From positions 930,001-994,000 of the forward strand of contig JASGKK010000001.1 in assembly GCA_047600605.1 (NCBI GenBank): 64,000 nucleotides of DNA, in the 5' to 3' direction. The notes beneath the pieces are model-generated. The model was not told where the DNA came from. It was given only the letters and a program-made list of their open reading frames with translations, and searched no databases. Origin of the DNA: CAYMZZ01 sp047600605 (GTDB lineage: Bacteria; Bacteroidota; Bacteroidia; Chitinophagales; Chitinophagaceae). Shown here in pieces: positions 42,303 to 51,666 of the stretch (position 1 is the stretch's first letter; the number at the start of each line of letters is the position of its first letter). The translations under genes and the position numbers were made by a program.

Positions 42303-43253
42303 CTTGTCCTGCTTCGTTATCCGAAAACACCACCTGAACAACCGGCCTTCAAAATCAAAAGGCGTGGTAGCCCGGGTGATATCTTTTATGCCGGTACTCT
42401 GTATGGCGGATTCCTGGAGTTGAAATTTCCGGGCATTGGTACTGAAATAGAGTACTCCTGCCGGACTAAGCAGTTGCAAACATTGATTGATCAGTTGCAC
42501 ATGGTCCCGCTGAATATCCAGGAAACCCTCCATTTTTTTGCTGTTGCTGAAGGTAGGCGGATCCATTACGATAAGGTCAAAACTACCGGGCTCCAGCTGG
42601 TCAAGCAGGGCAAGCACATCGGCCTGTATCAGCGGGTATTTTTCCCGATCGTCAAAACCATTCAGGAGCAGGTTACGATCTGCCCATTGCAGGTAAGTGT
42701 TGGAAAGATCGGCTGTCACGACCCGGCTGGCACCGCCGGCTGCGGCATATACAGAAAAAGAACCGGTATAGGCAAACAGGTTCAATACCCGTTTGCCCGC
42801 GGCTTCCTCCCGCACCCGTGTGCGGGTAAGACGATGATCGAGAAACAGGCCTGTATCCAGATAATCGGTGAGGTTTACCAGAAATTTTAACCCATTCTCC
42901 TCTACTTCCAGTTCTTTTTTTTCTTCCTGCAGTTTTTGATATTGCCCCAACCTCCCCTGTTTGCGACGCCGCAATTTGCTATAGATGCGGTCCGGATCAA
43001 TTTGTATAACGTCGGCCATAATATCCGTGCTGGCGTCAAACCAGTCCTGGTGAGCTTCTTCTGTGAGGCCATGGCGGCGGTCATATTCTGCCACATAGAG
43101 CCGGTCGCCATACAACTCGATACAGAAAGGAAATTCCGGCAGGTCATGATCATATACCCGGTAGCAGGTCACGCCCTGCCGGCGGGCTATCCGGCTCAGG
43201 TGCCGGTATACTTTTGTAAGCCTGTTGCGAAACATTTGCATTTTTTCTTCCAT
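42297..43253 (-). CDS. rlmK: 23S rRNA methyltransferase, RlmK-like (stand-alone)
   Basis: This 318-residue SAM-dependent methyltransferase corresponds to the C-terminal half of RlmKL (YcbY), which makes m7G2069 in 23S rRNA. Landmarks are FRNRLTKVYRHLSRIARRQG, YRVYDHDLPEFPFCIELYGD, LTDYLDTGLFLDHRLTR, LNLFAYTGSFSVYAAAGGA and the catalytic MDPPTFSNSKKMEG. The RlmL half (THUMP plus N2-methyltransferase) is missing here. Met codons at 43295, 43253 and 43235 are possible starts; 43253 keeps the domain and leaves promoter space from the divergent gene. Confidence 0.8.
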   Translation of the reverse strand: MEEKMQMFRNRLTKVYRHLSRIARRQGVTCYRVYDHDLPEFPFCIELYGDRLYVAEYDRRHGLTEEAHQDWFDASTDIMADVIQIDPDRIYSKLRRRKQGRLGQYQKLQEEKKELEVEENGLKFLVNLTDYLDTGLFLDHRLTRTRVREEAAGKRVLNLFAYTGSFSVYAAAGGASRVVTADLSNTYLQWADRNLLLNGFDDREKYPLIQADVLALLDQLEPGSFDLIVMDPPTFSNSKKMEGFLDIQRDHVQLINQCLQLLSPAGVLYFSTNARKFQLQESAIQSTGIKDITRATTPFDFEGRLFRWCFRITKQDKV

Positions 43254-43324
43254 GCCAGCTGCCGATTTTTCGCGAAATTCGTGATTATCCCGCAAGCAGC
43301 GGGCATGAATATTACTGACGCTAC

Positions 43325-44734
43325 ATGTATGCTGTTGTTGATATAGAAACTACGGGGGGATATGCAGCTGCCAATGGCATTACAGAAATCTCCATCCAGC
43401 TTTTTGACGGAGAATCCATCACCGGCAAATATGAAACCCTGGTCAACCCCCACCAGTCCATACCCCGGTATATCCAGGCTATGACGGGCATTACTGATGC
43501 CATGGTGGCCGATGCCCCTTCTTTTGAAGATATTGCCGCCAATGTATACAACCTTTTGCAGGATCGTGTATTCGTAGCCCACAATGTAAATTTTGATTAT
43601 TCGTTTGTCAAAGCCCACCTGGCGGCACATGGCTATCAGCTTAACAGTAAAAAATTGTGTACGGTACGCCTGAGCCGCAAACTCATACCCGGTTATCCTT
43701 CCTATAGCCTCGGCAATCTGTGCCACTCGCTCGGTATTCCCGTATACGACCGGCACCGCGCCGGTGGTGATGCGGTGGCTACGGTAGCCCTGTTTAAACT
43801 GCTGCTGCAAAAGGATCAGCAGCGTTTCATTGCAGGCAGCCTGCAGCGCAATTCAAAAGAACAGGCTTTGCCGCCTCATGTTCCTAAAGAGCAGTTTGAG
43901 CAACTGCCCTATATGCCCGGCGTTTATTATTTCCATAATGAAAAAGACCGGATTGTATATGTGGGCAAGGCCAAGAATATTAAATTCAGGGTCAACAGTC
44001 ATTTCAGCAATAACTCAGACAGCCGGCAGAAACAGAATTTTATGCGGCATGTGCACCGTATTTCTTACCAGGTTTGTGCCACCGAACTGATGGCGCAGAT
44101 ACTGGAGTCGGCCGAGATACGGCACTACTGGCCTGTGTTCAACCATTCGCAAAAACGGTGGGAAGATGTGTATGGCATTTTCTGCTTCGAAGATCAGCGC
44201 GGGTATCTGCGGCTGGCAATTGAAAAAAATAAAAAACATCTCCGCCCTGTACATACGTTTCATTACCTGAGTACCGGGCATTCTTTATTGCGCCAGCTGA
44301 TCCGTGATTTCGAACTTTGTCCCAAACTTTGTTTTTTACAAAAAGATACGGGAGAATGCCAGGGCATCACCGACAGCTATTGTCGTGGCGCCTGTGAGTT
44401 CAGGGAAGAAGCAGCTGAATATAATGAACGGATACAGCAGGCCATTCATTCACTGGAAGCAGCTCCTTCCTATCTTATCAGGGAGGAGGGGCGTGATCCT
44501 TCAGAAATGTCATGTATACTGGTAAGTCATGGCCGGTTTTATGGCATGGGTTATTTACCGGCTGATCATCCTGTTGATGAACCAGAGTTATTAAAAACGG
44601 TATTGACGCCTTATAAGGAAAGTATGTTTATACGTAACCTGGTACAGGGTTATGCTGCACGTTACCCGGAGAAAGTTATTTCTTTTGCTGCATCCGTCTC
44701 TTTACCAGACCATTTAACAAACGGAGCCGTGTAG
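43325..44734 (+). CDS. DnaQ-type exonuclease fused to GIY-YIG nuclease
   Basis: The 469-residue fusion has an N-terminal DEDDh 3'-5' exonuclease (1-165) with D6, E8, D91, H144 and D149 (VVDIETTG, HNVNFDYSF, HRAGGDAVA). A UvrC/Cho-like GIY-YIG domain follows (about 193-280), with GVYYF, IVYVGKAKNIKFRVNSHF and a Glu in LMAQILESAEI. Next is a cysteine cluster (ELCPKLCFL, GECQGI, YCRGAC), placed like the iron-sulfur cysteines reported for UvrC. Similar exonuclease-UvrC fusions are known in several phyla; damage processing is the likely role. Confidence 0.88.
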   Translation: MYAVVDIETTGGYAAANGITEISIQLFDGESITGKYETLVNPHQSIPRYIQAMTGITDAMVADAPSFEDIAANVYNLLQDRVFVAHNVNFDYSFVKAHLAAHGYQLNSKKLCTVRLSRKLIPGYPSYSLGNLCHSLGIPVYDRHRAGGDAVATVALFKLLLQKDQQRFIAGSLQRNSKEQALPPHVPKEQFEQLPYMPGVYYFHNEKDRIVYVGKAKNIKFRVNSHFSNNSDSRQKQNFMRHVHRISYQVCATELMAQILESAEIRHYWPVFNHSQKRWEDVYGIFCFEDQRGYLRLAIEKNKKHLRPVHTFHYLSTGHSLLRQLIRDFELCPKLCFLQKDTGECQGITDSYCRGACEFREEAAEYNERIQQAIHSLEAAPSYLIREEGRDPSEMSCILVSHGRFYGMGYLPADHPVDEPELLKTVLTPYKESMFIRNLVQGYAARYPEKVISFAASVSLPDHLTNGAV

Positions 44735-44750
44735 ACTTGTTTTCAAATCA

Positions 44751-44785
44751 CCTACCTTCTCCCCTTCACCTTCAGCCTTTCCTTA
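44751..44785. repeat. Word-like repeat (CTTCACCTTC class)
   Basis: The words CTACCTTCTCC, CCTTCACC and TTCAGCCTTTCC fill the gap between convergent stop codons. Same class as 651-680 and the arms in the coding sequence at 4445-4563. Confidence 0.45.
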
Positions 44786-45217
44786 CTGCCATTCGAAATC
44801 GGTGGCACGGGGCATTTGACCAAACACCTCGCCTACCTGCGGCGGCGGTGTGGCCAGTTTTCTTTTTTCGACATCCAGCCAGGCACCGTCTACGGTGAGT
44901 ATGGCCGAGAGGGTCTCACTGTTTTTATATATCTGATGTCGTATGGACCAACGGCTGTAATCGGCTTTGGCACGGATCAGCTGCAGGTCGATGGCAACCT
45001 GGTCGCCCAGGCGTATTTCTCTTCTGAACTGGCATTCTTCGCGAAACAGGATCGGACCAAATTTCAGTTGCTGCAACAGGCCGGTCGATAGTCCCATTTC
45101 TTCCAGGAAAGAAATACGGCTGTAAGCGCCCCAATCGTAATATACAGAATGGCGTAAATGTATATTGGGGTCAAGATCTGACCAGCGGACCTGAACCGCT
45201 TTGATATATGTTTCCAT
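44783..45217 (-). CDS. Acyl-CoA thioesterase, 4HBT hotdog family
   Basis: The 144-residue protein is a second hotdog-fold thioesterase. Its N-terminal strand VRWSDLDPNIHLRHSVYYDW (about 9-28) holds the DxNxHxxxxxY-type active-site segment of FatA/YbgC relatives, followed by the helix YSRISFLEEMGLS. The central strand FREECQFRREIRLGDQVAID is typical. The start METYIKAVQV is preferred to one seven codons upstream. It is not closely similar to the thioesterase at 7029. Substrate is unknown. It is divergent from the FKBP gene. Confidence 0.85.
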   Translation of the reverse strand: METYIKAVQVRWSDLDPNIHLRHSVYYDWGAYSRISFLEEMGLSTGLLQQLKFGPILFREECQFRREIRLGDQVAIDLQLIRAKADYSRWSIRHQIYKNSETLSAILTVDGAWLDVEKRKLATPPPQVGEVFGQMPRATDFEWQ

Positions 45218-45262
45218 ACTGCTAAAATAAACCGGCATTCTTATTATTTCCTTTCTACCTGT

Positions 45263-45270
45263 TATTTTTG
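45263..45270 (+). promoter_or_regulatory. -7 promoter element (TATTTTTG)
   Basis: An exact TANNTTTG match 17 nt before the ATG of the FKBP gene. Confidence 0.45.
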
Positions 45271-45287
45271 CACCTTAACCTTTACGA

Positions 45288-46334
45288 ATGAAGAAATCAT
45301 TGTTGTTATGGTCTGTGTTACTAAGTGCCGGTATGGCTACTGCCCAGACTACCGGCGGCTCCAAAACCCCGGCACGCCCTGCGGCTAAACCCGTCGCCAA
45401 ACCCGTCGCCAAACCTGCCGCCAAGCCGTCTGCAAAACCGGCTACGGCTACAGTACAGGGACCATTGCTCAAAAACCTGGCTGACTCAGCAGGATATGCC
45501 CTTGGTGTGGATGTGGCCAGCTCATTGAAGTCACAGAAAATGGAAGCCATCAACCGGCCACTGATCACTAAAGCATTAAATGATGTGCTGGCCGGCAAGC
45601 CAAGCCTGATTGATGAAAATGAGTGTTTCCTGATCCTGAATAATTATGCCACGCTTTGTATGCAGCCTGCCGGTTATAAAGCCTCTGCCCCCAAAGCAGG
45701 TACTGCCGCCGCCAAAGCCCTTCTCAAAAATCTGCCCGACTCGGCAGGATATGCGCTGGGAGTTAATATTGCCACTTCGCTGAAGCTACAGGATATGACT
45801 GCTATTAATCGCAATCTTATCCAGAAAGGTGTGGATGATATGCTGGGCGGGAAACAGGTATTGCTCAGCCCCCAGGAAAGTTATTCCATACTCAGCCGTT
45901 ATGCGCAAAAGATGGCACAGGAAAAAGCCGTAGCAGTGATTGCGGACGGCGAGGCATTCCTGGCCGAGAATAAAAAAAGAGCTGAAGTAAAAACAACTGC
46001 TTCAGGTCTTCAATACGAAATCCTGAAAGAAGGTGCCGGCATTAAACCCACCGCACAGGACACCTTTGTCGTTCATTATCGTGGTACCCGTATCGATGGC
46101 TTCGAATTCGATGCTTCCTACAGAAGAAATGAGCCATTGATCTATCCCATGGGTGCTGTAATTTCCGGATGGACAGAAGGCCTCCAACTAATGCCTGTAG
46201 GCAGCAAATACAAGTTTTATATCCCCTATCAGCTGGGGTATGGCCTTCGCGGTGCACCGCCCGATATTCCCGGTGGTGCAGCCCTGATATTTGAGATCGA
46301 ACTGCTGGATGTGAAAAAAGCGCCGGATCAATAA
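45288..46334 (+). CDS. Exported FKBP-type peptidyl-prolyl isomerase with duplicated N-domain
   Basis: The 348-residue protein has a signal peptide (MKKSLLLWSVLLSAGMATAQ), then a KPVAKPVAKPAAKPSAKP linker. Two copies of an FKBP_N-like dimerisation domain follow, starting LKNLADSAGYALGVDVASSL and LKNLPDSAGYALGVNIATSL, about 85 residues apart. The C-terminal FKBP domain (about 235-343) shows VVHYRGTRIDGFEFDAS, GWTEGLQLMPVGSKYKFYIP and GAALIFEIELL. This is a Mip/FkpA-like periplasmic isomerase-chaperone whose N-domain has been duplicated. Own promoter and terminator. Confidence 0.92.
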   Translation: MKKSLLLWSVLLSAGMATAQTTGGSKTPARPAAKPVAKPVAKPAAKPSAKPATATVQGPLLKNLADSAGYALGVDVASSLKSQKMEAINRPLITKALNDVLAGKPSLIDENECFLILNNYATLCMQPAGYKASAPKAGTAAAKALLKNLPDSAGYALGVNIATSLKLQDMTAINRNLIQKGVDDMLGGKQVLLSPQESYSILSRYAQKMAQEKAVAVIADGEAFLAENKKRAEVKTTASGLQYEILKEGAGIKPTAQDTFVVHYRGTRIDGFEFDASYRRNEPLIYPMGAVISGWTEGLQLMPVGSKYKFYIPYQLGYGLRGAPPDIPGGAALIFEIELLDVKKAPDQ

Positions 46335-46347
46335 TCTGATTCCCATA

Positions 46348-46391
46348 CATAAATAATAAAGCCGGCTTATTCGCCGGCTTTATTATTTATG
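46348..46391. terminator. Strong bidirectional terminator
   Basis: A 19-bp perfect stem (CATAAATAATAAAGCCGGC) with a 6-nt loop sits between convergent genes and serves both FKBP and the T9SS protein. Confidence 0.85.
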
Positions 46392-46417
46392 TCAACTGCC
46401 TGCTGAGGGCAGCATGC

Positions 46418-47893
46418 TTATTTGCTAACCACTATTTTTTCACTCGTTTGGTCGCCCGTATCCACAGAGGTGATACGGAGATTATACATCCCTGGCAGCA
46501 GGTTCTCAATGCTGAGGTTATTATTGGCTACATTCTTCCAGCTTTTAACGACGCGGCCATTCATGTCATACAACACAACATCGCGCAGACGTTCATGGCT
46601 TTCAAATACCACTGTCACCTGGCCGGTATTGCTTGGATTGGGGTAGATCACTGTTTTAATGGTCTGTTCAGTTCCACGCACAGCCTTAATATCGCTGTAG
46701 CGGCTGCTACCATCCCTGTCTACCTGGCGAAGACGGTACTGAGCCATACTCTTCTGTGAGTTGACATCGAAGAACTGATAGCTGAGTTCTGTCTGGCTGT
46801 TTCCGTCATGAGCTTTTGTGTTGATAAATCCAACGGCTTCCCAGGCTCCATTACCCAGTTTGCGTTCAACAGCAAATCCGGTATTATTGAGTTCGGTAGC
46901 GGTTACCCAGTCAAGTTGCACCTGCCCGTTACTGATACGGCGCGCACTGAACGATTTAAATTGTACAGGAAGAAGTGCACAACTGCCCAGGAAATCTATC
47001 TTACGAATTGTTGTCACACTGGCTGCATTGGGAGCAGAAGCAGTGGCCTGAATCCAAACAGGCTTATCATAGATAGGCTGATTGGAATACGGTGCATAAC
47101 TGATATTAAAATAATTCTGTGTGGCTCCTGCACCAATCGTCAGCGTACCTGGCAGTGCGGGCGACAAAACACCAGTGATTTCAATATCATCACCACCCAA
47201 CTCAGCTACACCATCTCCATCATCAATAAAGGCTTTTACACTTGCATTAATGGCAATATCATCGGTGTTATTAAATGACAGGTTCAGCAGACGGGGCTGA
47301 ATACATTGTTTGATACCGTTTATCTGCAGATTATTAAAGAGAATGGTAATAGCCCCCTGGTTACTGCATTGTGTATTATTACCGTTGTTGGTACCCCATA
47401 CATCGCCACGCACAGTTACAGGCTGACCACAGGTAGAAAGCAGCAGTTTAACATTCTGCAGGGTATATTGAAAAGGGCCGGTACCGGTACGGGTAAGCGT
47501 AACACCACTTGAAACCATTTTTACAGCCGGTTGACCTGACCCGGTCCAGGGATAAGCGGCTACCAGCGAATAACCAGTTGTACCTGGGTTTTCGATCACA
47601 ATCGTGCCCAGCGCATTTTGCAGCACGGTTCCGCCCGGAGGCGTTGATACGGTATAGTTGATGTTGGGGTAATGGTTGACAGGGTCACTTTCCCACAAAT
47701 GGATCACTCCGTATTTGGCTCCGTTGTTGAATGTGCCGGTAAAAGATACATCCATCAGCACCTCACATCCGCCAGCAACTGATGTCGTGGATTTGATCTG
47801 CACCTGCATGGTAGTTACTGCACAGGCATTGGTTTGCGCTTTGGCAGCAGCTGCTACCAGTACGAAAGAAATGATGTGTAAAAAGCGTTTCAT
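46418..47893 (-). CDS. Exported protein with type IX secretion C-terminal sorting domain
   Basis: The 491-residue protein has a signal peptide (MKRFLHIISFVLVAAAAKAQ) and a beta-rich body of unknown fold with Ser/Thr/Asn-rich strands. The last 80 residues are a type A T9SS sorting domain: VIYPNPSNTGQVTVVFES, VVLYDMNGRVVKSW and LLPGMYNLRITS. A middle segment (LPVQFKSFSARRISNGQVQL) is common just before this tail. The protein is therefore sent across the outer membrane and likely attached to the surface. Frame extension upstream is non-conserved. Function is unknown. Confidence 0.9.
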   Translation of the reverse strand: MKRFLHIISFVLVAAAAKAQTNACAVTTMQVQIKSTTSVAGGCEVLMDVSFTGTFNNGAKYGVIHLWESDPVNHYPNINYTVSTPPGGTVLQNALGTIVIENPGTTGYSLVAAYPWTGSGQPAVKMVSSGVTLTRTGTGPFQYTLQNVKLLLSTCGQPVTVRGDVWGTNNGNNTQCSNQGAITILFNNLQINGIKQCIQPRLLNLSFNNTDDIAINASVKAFIDDGDGVAELGGDDIEITGVLSPALPGTLTIGAGATQNYFNISYAPYSNQPIYDKPVWIQATASAPNAASVTTIRKIDFLGSCALLPVQFKSFSARRISNGQVQLDWVTATELNNTGFAVERKLGNGAWEAVGFINTKAHDGNSQTELSYQFFDVNSQKSMAQYRLRQVDRDGSSRYSDIKAVRGTEQTIKTVIYPNPSNTGQVTVVFESHERLRDVVLYDMNGRVVKSWKNVANNNLSIENLLPGMYNLRITSVDTGDQTSEKIVVSK

Positions 47894-48186
47894 GACCGTC
47901 GATTTAAAAGGGTGGACAATAGTTTTGTTTTCCACGGACATGGATATTCCTTTCTGCTTTTTTCTGCAGAAAGAGGTCAATGCTTTTCAGGATAAAAAAT
48001 CAGTGCGGGAAAACCGGTGAGTATTGATCCGGCAACTGCAAGCTGATGGAGGATTGTGGTATCAGCACAAACTGTATTACTGGCTGACAGAGGGCCTTTT
48101 CAGAGGAATACGAACATCTGATAGTAAAACTCTGAAAAAAGTATCGTAAAACCAAGTCTTACGTCATAGTATTTCTACCTGTATAC

Positions 48187-48870
48187 TTATTTTTTTAGCT
48201 TCTCTGCTACCCAGGACAGAGCCAGTTTGAGTTGTTCTTCGGGGGTTAAGTTGGTATTATCCAGCACGATAGCATCTTCGGCCTGACGCAATGGGCTTAC
48301 TTCGCGGTGAGAGTCGATATAGTCGCGCATTTCGAGGTTATTTTTCACCTCCTCGATGGTAATATTGGGGTTCTTTTCATACAGCTCACGAAAACGACGC
48401 TCTACACGTACTGCATTATCGGCTGTCATGAATATTTTCAATTCTGCTTTGGGGAATACAACCGTACCAATATCACGGCCATCCATGATGATACCTTTTT
48501 TGCGTCCCATTTGCTGTTGTTGATGTACGGCAAAAGCACGCACTTCCTTAATAGCTGCCACATCACTCACTTTTTCGGCCACCACCAGGTCGCGGATCAC
48601 ATACTCCACATTTTCATCATTGAGATACATTTCACTCGACTGCGTTTTTTCATTGAAATGAAAATTGAGTGAAACTTCTGTAAGCGCTTTTTCCACTTCT
48701 TTCCGGTCAGTCCAATCCACATGATTGCGAAGAAAATAAAGTGTGATAGCACGATACATGGCGCCACTGTCAACATATACATAGCCGAGTTTACGCGCCA
48801 TTTGTTTGGCCAGTGTACTCTTACCGCAACTTGACCAGCCATCTATCGTGATTATGATCTTCTTTTCCAT
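48187..48870 (-). CDS. cmk: Cytidylate kinase
   Basis: This 227-residue kinase phosphorylates CMP and dCMP. The P-loop GWSSCGKSTLAKQMA is at about 11-25, followed by YVDSGAMYRAITLYFL and the core KKGIIMDGRDIGTVVFPKA. The LID region holds VERRFRELYEKNP, and REVSPLRQAEDAIVLDNT is the Asp/Arg-rich end that binds the nucleotide. The start MEKKIIITIDG is chosen over one four codons upstream because a -7 element ends nine bases before it. Downstream on the same strand lies the T9SS gene, 294 nt away. Confidence 0.95.
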   Translation of the reverse strand: MEKKIIITIDGWSSCGKSTLAKQMARKLGYVYVDSGAMYRAITLYFLRNHVDWTDRKEVEKALTEVSLNFHFNEKTQSSEMYLNDENVEYVIRDLVVAEKVSDVAAIKEVRAFAVHQQQQMGRKKGIIMDGRDIGTVVFPKAELKIFMTADNAVRVERRFRELYEKNPNITIEEVKNNLEMRDYIDSHREVSPLRQAEDAIVLDNTNLTPEEQLKLALSWVAEKLKK

Positions 48871-48879
48871 GTGTTGAGG

Positions 48880-48887
48880 CAAAAATA
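48880..48887 (-). promoter_or_regulatory. cmk -7 promoter element (TATTTTTG)
   Basis: An exact TANNTTTG match on the minus strand ending 9 nt before the cmk ATG, implying a very short leader. Confidence 0.45.
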
Positions 48888-48940
48888 GGGCTTCAGCAGA
48901 TTTTGCCCTTCTTTCAGCGCTTAATTCTTAAGTGTTGTGC

Positions 48941-48970
48941 AAAAAAAAGAGTGCCAGAAGGCACTCTTTT
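48941..48970 (-). terminator. Terminator of clpC
   Basis: An 11-bp stem (AAAAGAGTGCC/GGCACTCTTTT) with a 4-nt loop runs into eight T residues on the minus strand. Confidence 0.92.
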
Positions 48971-48988
48971 ATACTGTAATTACACCCA

Positions 48989-51523
48989 TCATGCTTTTGA
49001 TTCTTTTGTTTTCGTCTCTGCTTTCTTAAAGGTGAATCTTAATTTATTGTTTTCCTTATCAAGGTCGGCTTCGAGTACATCACCTGCCTTCACATTCATA
49101 TTGAGTATCTCTTCTGCCAGCGGATCTTCGAGATATTTCTGGATAGCCCTGTGCAGCGGACGGGCACCAAACTGAACGTCATATCCTTTATCGGCCAGGA
49201 ATGATTTGGCATCTTCAGTAAGTGTGAGACTGAAGCCCAGGTTGATGAGACGTTTCATCACACCTTTCATCAGAATATCAATGATGCTGAAGATATTTTC
49301 CTTGCTAAGACTGTTGAAGATGATCACATCATCGATCCGGTTGAGAAACTCGGGAGAGAATGTGCGCTTCAGTGCTTTTTCTATTACGGCCTTGTTGGCT
49401 TCATCTTCATGCTCCATTTTGGCAGCGGTAGTGAATCCCACACCGGCACCAAAATCTTTCAACTGGCGTACACCAATATTGGAAGTCATAATGATGAGTG
49501 TGTTTTTAAAATCCACCTTACGGCCCAGACCATCCGTCAACTGACCATCATCCAGCACCTGCAGCAGGATATTGTAAATATCCGGGTGGGCTTTTTCAAT
49601 TTCATCCAGCAGGATCACACTATACGGTTTGCGGCGTACACGCTCGGTAAGCTGACCACCTTCTTCATATCCGACATAGCCGGGAGGTGCACCGATCAGG
49701 CGGCTTACGGTAAACTTTTCCATGTATTCACTCATATCAATGCGGATCAGCGCATCTTCTGAATCAAACATATGGCGTGCAAGGGCACGGGCCAGTTCGG
49801 TTTTACCTACACCGGTGGGACCGAGGAAAATAAAGGTACCGATAGGTTTTTTGGGATCTTTCAGGCCTACACGGTTACGCTGAATGGCTTTCACCACTTT
49901 CACGATGGCTTCATCCTGGCCAATCACCATTCCTTTCATGTCATCGGTCATCTTACGCAGCTTCTCGGTTTCTGCCTGTACCATCCGTTTTACCGGAATA
50001 CCGGTCATCATGCTCACGACTTCAGCAATGGCTTCTTCGTCGATCGGATAACGTTTGTGTTTGCTTTCTTCTTCCCAATCGGCCTTTGCCTTTTCCAGGT
50101 CTTCGGCCAGTTTCTTTTCCGTATCGCGCAGTGAAGCCGCTTCTTCAAATTTCTGGCTCTTCACTACTTTATTCTTTTCATTCTTGACCTCTTCAATTCT
50201 CTTTTCGAGGTCTACAATGTTTTGAGGTACATTGATATTTTTGAGGTGTACGCGGGCACCTACCTCATCCATTACATCAATGGCCTTGTCGGGCAAGAGC
50301 CGGTCAGTGATATAACGATCGCTGAGTTTTACGCACGCTTCAATAGCCTCATTGTTATAGATCACATTGTGATAATCCTCGTATTTGGATTTGATATTGT
50401 TGAGGATCTGAATGGTCTCATCCACGCTGGGAGGATCTACCATTACTTTCTGGAAGCGACGGTCAAGGGCACCATCCTTTTCGATATACATACGGTATTC
50501 ATCGAGGGTGGAAGCGCCAATGCACTGAAGTTCGCCACGGGCCAGCGCAGGTTTGAAGATATTGCTGGCATCCAGTGATCCGCTCGCACCGCCGGCACCT
50601 ACGATGGTATGCAGCTCATCTATAAAGAGGATCACATCGCGGTTTTTCTCCAGCTCATTCATGATCGCTTTCATGCGTTCTTCAAACTGACCACGGTATT
50701 TGGTACCGGCCACGAGTGCAGCAAGATCCAGCGATATCACGCGTTTGTCAAACAATACACGCGATACCTTACGCTGCACAATGCGCAGAGCAAGACCTTC
50801 TACAATGGCCGTTTTACCCACACCGGGTTCACCAATAAGGATGGGGTTATTTTTCTTACGGCGGCTCAGTATCTGCGATACCCGCTCGATCTCTGACTCG
50901 CGACCCACAATGGGATCAAGGGTACCCATTTCGGCCAGTTTGGTAATGTCACGGCCAAAGTTATCCAGTACAGGTGTTTTGCTTTTTGCATTACCGGCCT
51001 GTTTGCTGCCTTTTTGCTGAGAATATTTTTTCTCGTCTTCAAAATCATCATCATTCTCATCGGTGTATTCTGCTCTGGGGTCATTGGATTTTACAATGCC
51101 CAGTTCCTGACGGAAAAGATCGTAATCCACGTCAAACTGATTTAAGATTTGAGTAGCTATATTTTCTTTGTTCTTAAGAATGGAAAGCATGAGGTGTTCT
51201 GTCTCCACAGTGCTGCTCTTAAGTGCTTTTGCTTCGAGCACTGTTACCCGGATCACCTTTTCGGCCTGCTTTGTCAATGGCAGGCTGTTTATATTGGCAA
51301 TATTCTTTCCGGTCTTGTCCTTTACGGCCAGTTCTATTTCTTTCCGCAATTCATATAAATCGACATTAAAGCTCTTCAGAATGCGTACGGCAGTATTATC
51401 TCCTTCCCGGATAAGGCCGAGAAGCAAATGTTCCGTACCAATAAAATCATTCCCGAGCCGTAATGCCTCCTCCCTGCTAAACGAAATAATCTCCTTGACC
51501 TGGGCTGAAAAATTATTATCCAT
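48989..51523 (-). CDS. clpC: ATP-dependent Clp protease ATP-binding subunit ClpC
   Basis: The 844-residue AAA+ unfoldase feeds ClpP. It has two Clp_N repeats (about 1-145; NDFIGTEHLLLGLIREGDN, VETEHLMLSILKNKEN). AAA module 1 has Walker A GEPGVGKTA and Walker B VILFIDELHT. A UVR-type coiled coil lies near 430-470 (KVVKSQKFEEAASLRDTEKK). AAA module 2 has GPTGVGKTEL, VILLDEIEKAHPD and the C-terminal D2-small domain. It is a quality-control and stress-response factor. Transcription probably starts at a -7 element 31 nt upstream. Monocistronic. Confidence 0.97.
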   Translation of the reverse strand: MDNNFSAQVKEIISFSREEALRLGNDFIGTEHLLLGLIREGDNTAVRILKSFNVDLYELRKEIELAVKDKTGKNIANINSLPLTKQAEKVIRVTVLEAKALKSSTVETEHLMLSILKNKENIATQILNQFDVDYDLFRQELGIVKSNDPRAEYTDENDDDFEDEKKYSQQKGSKQAGNAKSKTPVLDNFGRDITKLAEMGTLDPIVGRESEIERVSQILSRRKKNNPILIGEPGVGKTAIVEGLALRIVQRKVSRVLFDKRVISLDLAALVAGTKYRGQFEERMKAIMNELEKNRDVILFIDELHTIVGAGGASGSLDASNIFKPALARGELQCIGASTLDEYRMYIEKDGALDRRFQKVMVDPPSVDETIQILNNIKSKYEDYHNVIYNNEAIEACVKLSDRYITDRLLPDKAIDVMDEVGARVHLKNINVPQNIVDLEKRIEEVKNEKNKVVKSQKFEEAASLRDTEKKLAEDLEKAKADWEEESKHKRYPIDEEAIAEVVSMMTGIPVKRMVQAETEKLRKMTDDMKGMVIGQDEAIVKVVKAIQRNRVGLKDPKKPIGTFIFLGPTGVGKTELARALARHMFDSEDALIRIDMSEYMEKFTVSRLIGAPPGYVGYEEGGQLTERVRRKPYSVILLDEIEKAHPDIYNILLQVLDDGQLTDGLGRKVDFKNTLIIMTSNIGVRQLKDFGAGVGFTTAAKMEHEDEANKAVIEKALKRTFSPEFLNRIDDVIIFNSLSKENIFSIIDILMKGVMKRLINLGFSLTLTEDAKSFLADKGYDVQFGARPLHRAIQKYLEDPLAEEILNMNVKAGDVLEADLDKENNKLRFTFKKAETKTKESKA

Positions 51524-51554
51524 ATGTAGATAATTGGTTGTTATACAATATTAA

Positions 51555-51562
51555 CAAATATA
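51555..51562 (-). promoter_or_regulatory. clpC -7 promoter element (TATATTTG)
   Basis: An exact TANNTTTG match on the minus strand, 31 nt before the clpC ATG. No CtsR-like heptad repeat is visible. Confidence 0.45.
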
Positions 51563-51666
51563 TTTGGTTCCTGTTCGCCCGTTCTTATAAACGGATTGTT
51601 GATAATTTAAGTTGTTCCCGACCTCCTATTTTGGTTTTTTACAATTGAATCCTCCAAATTTGCTTT

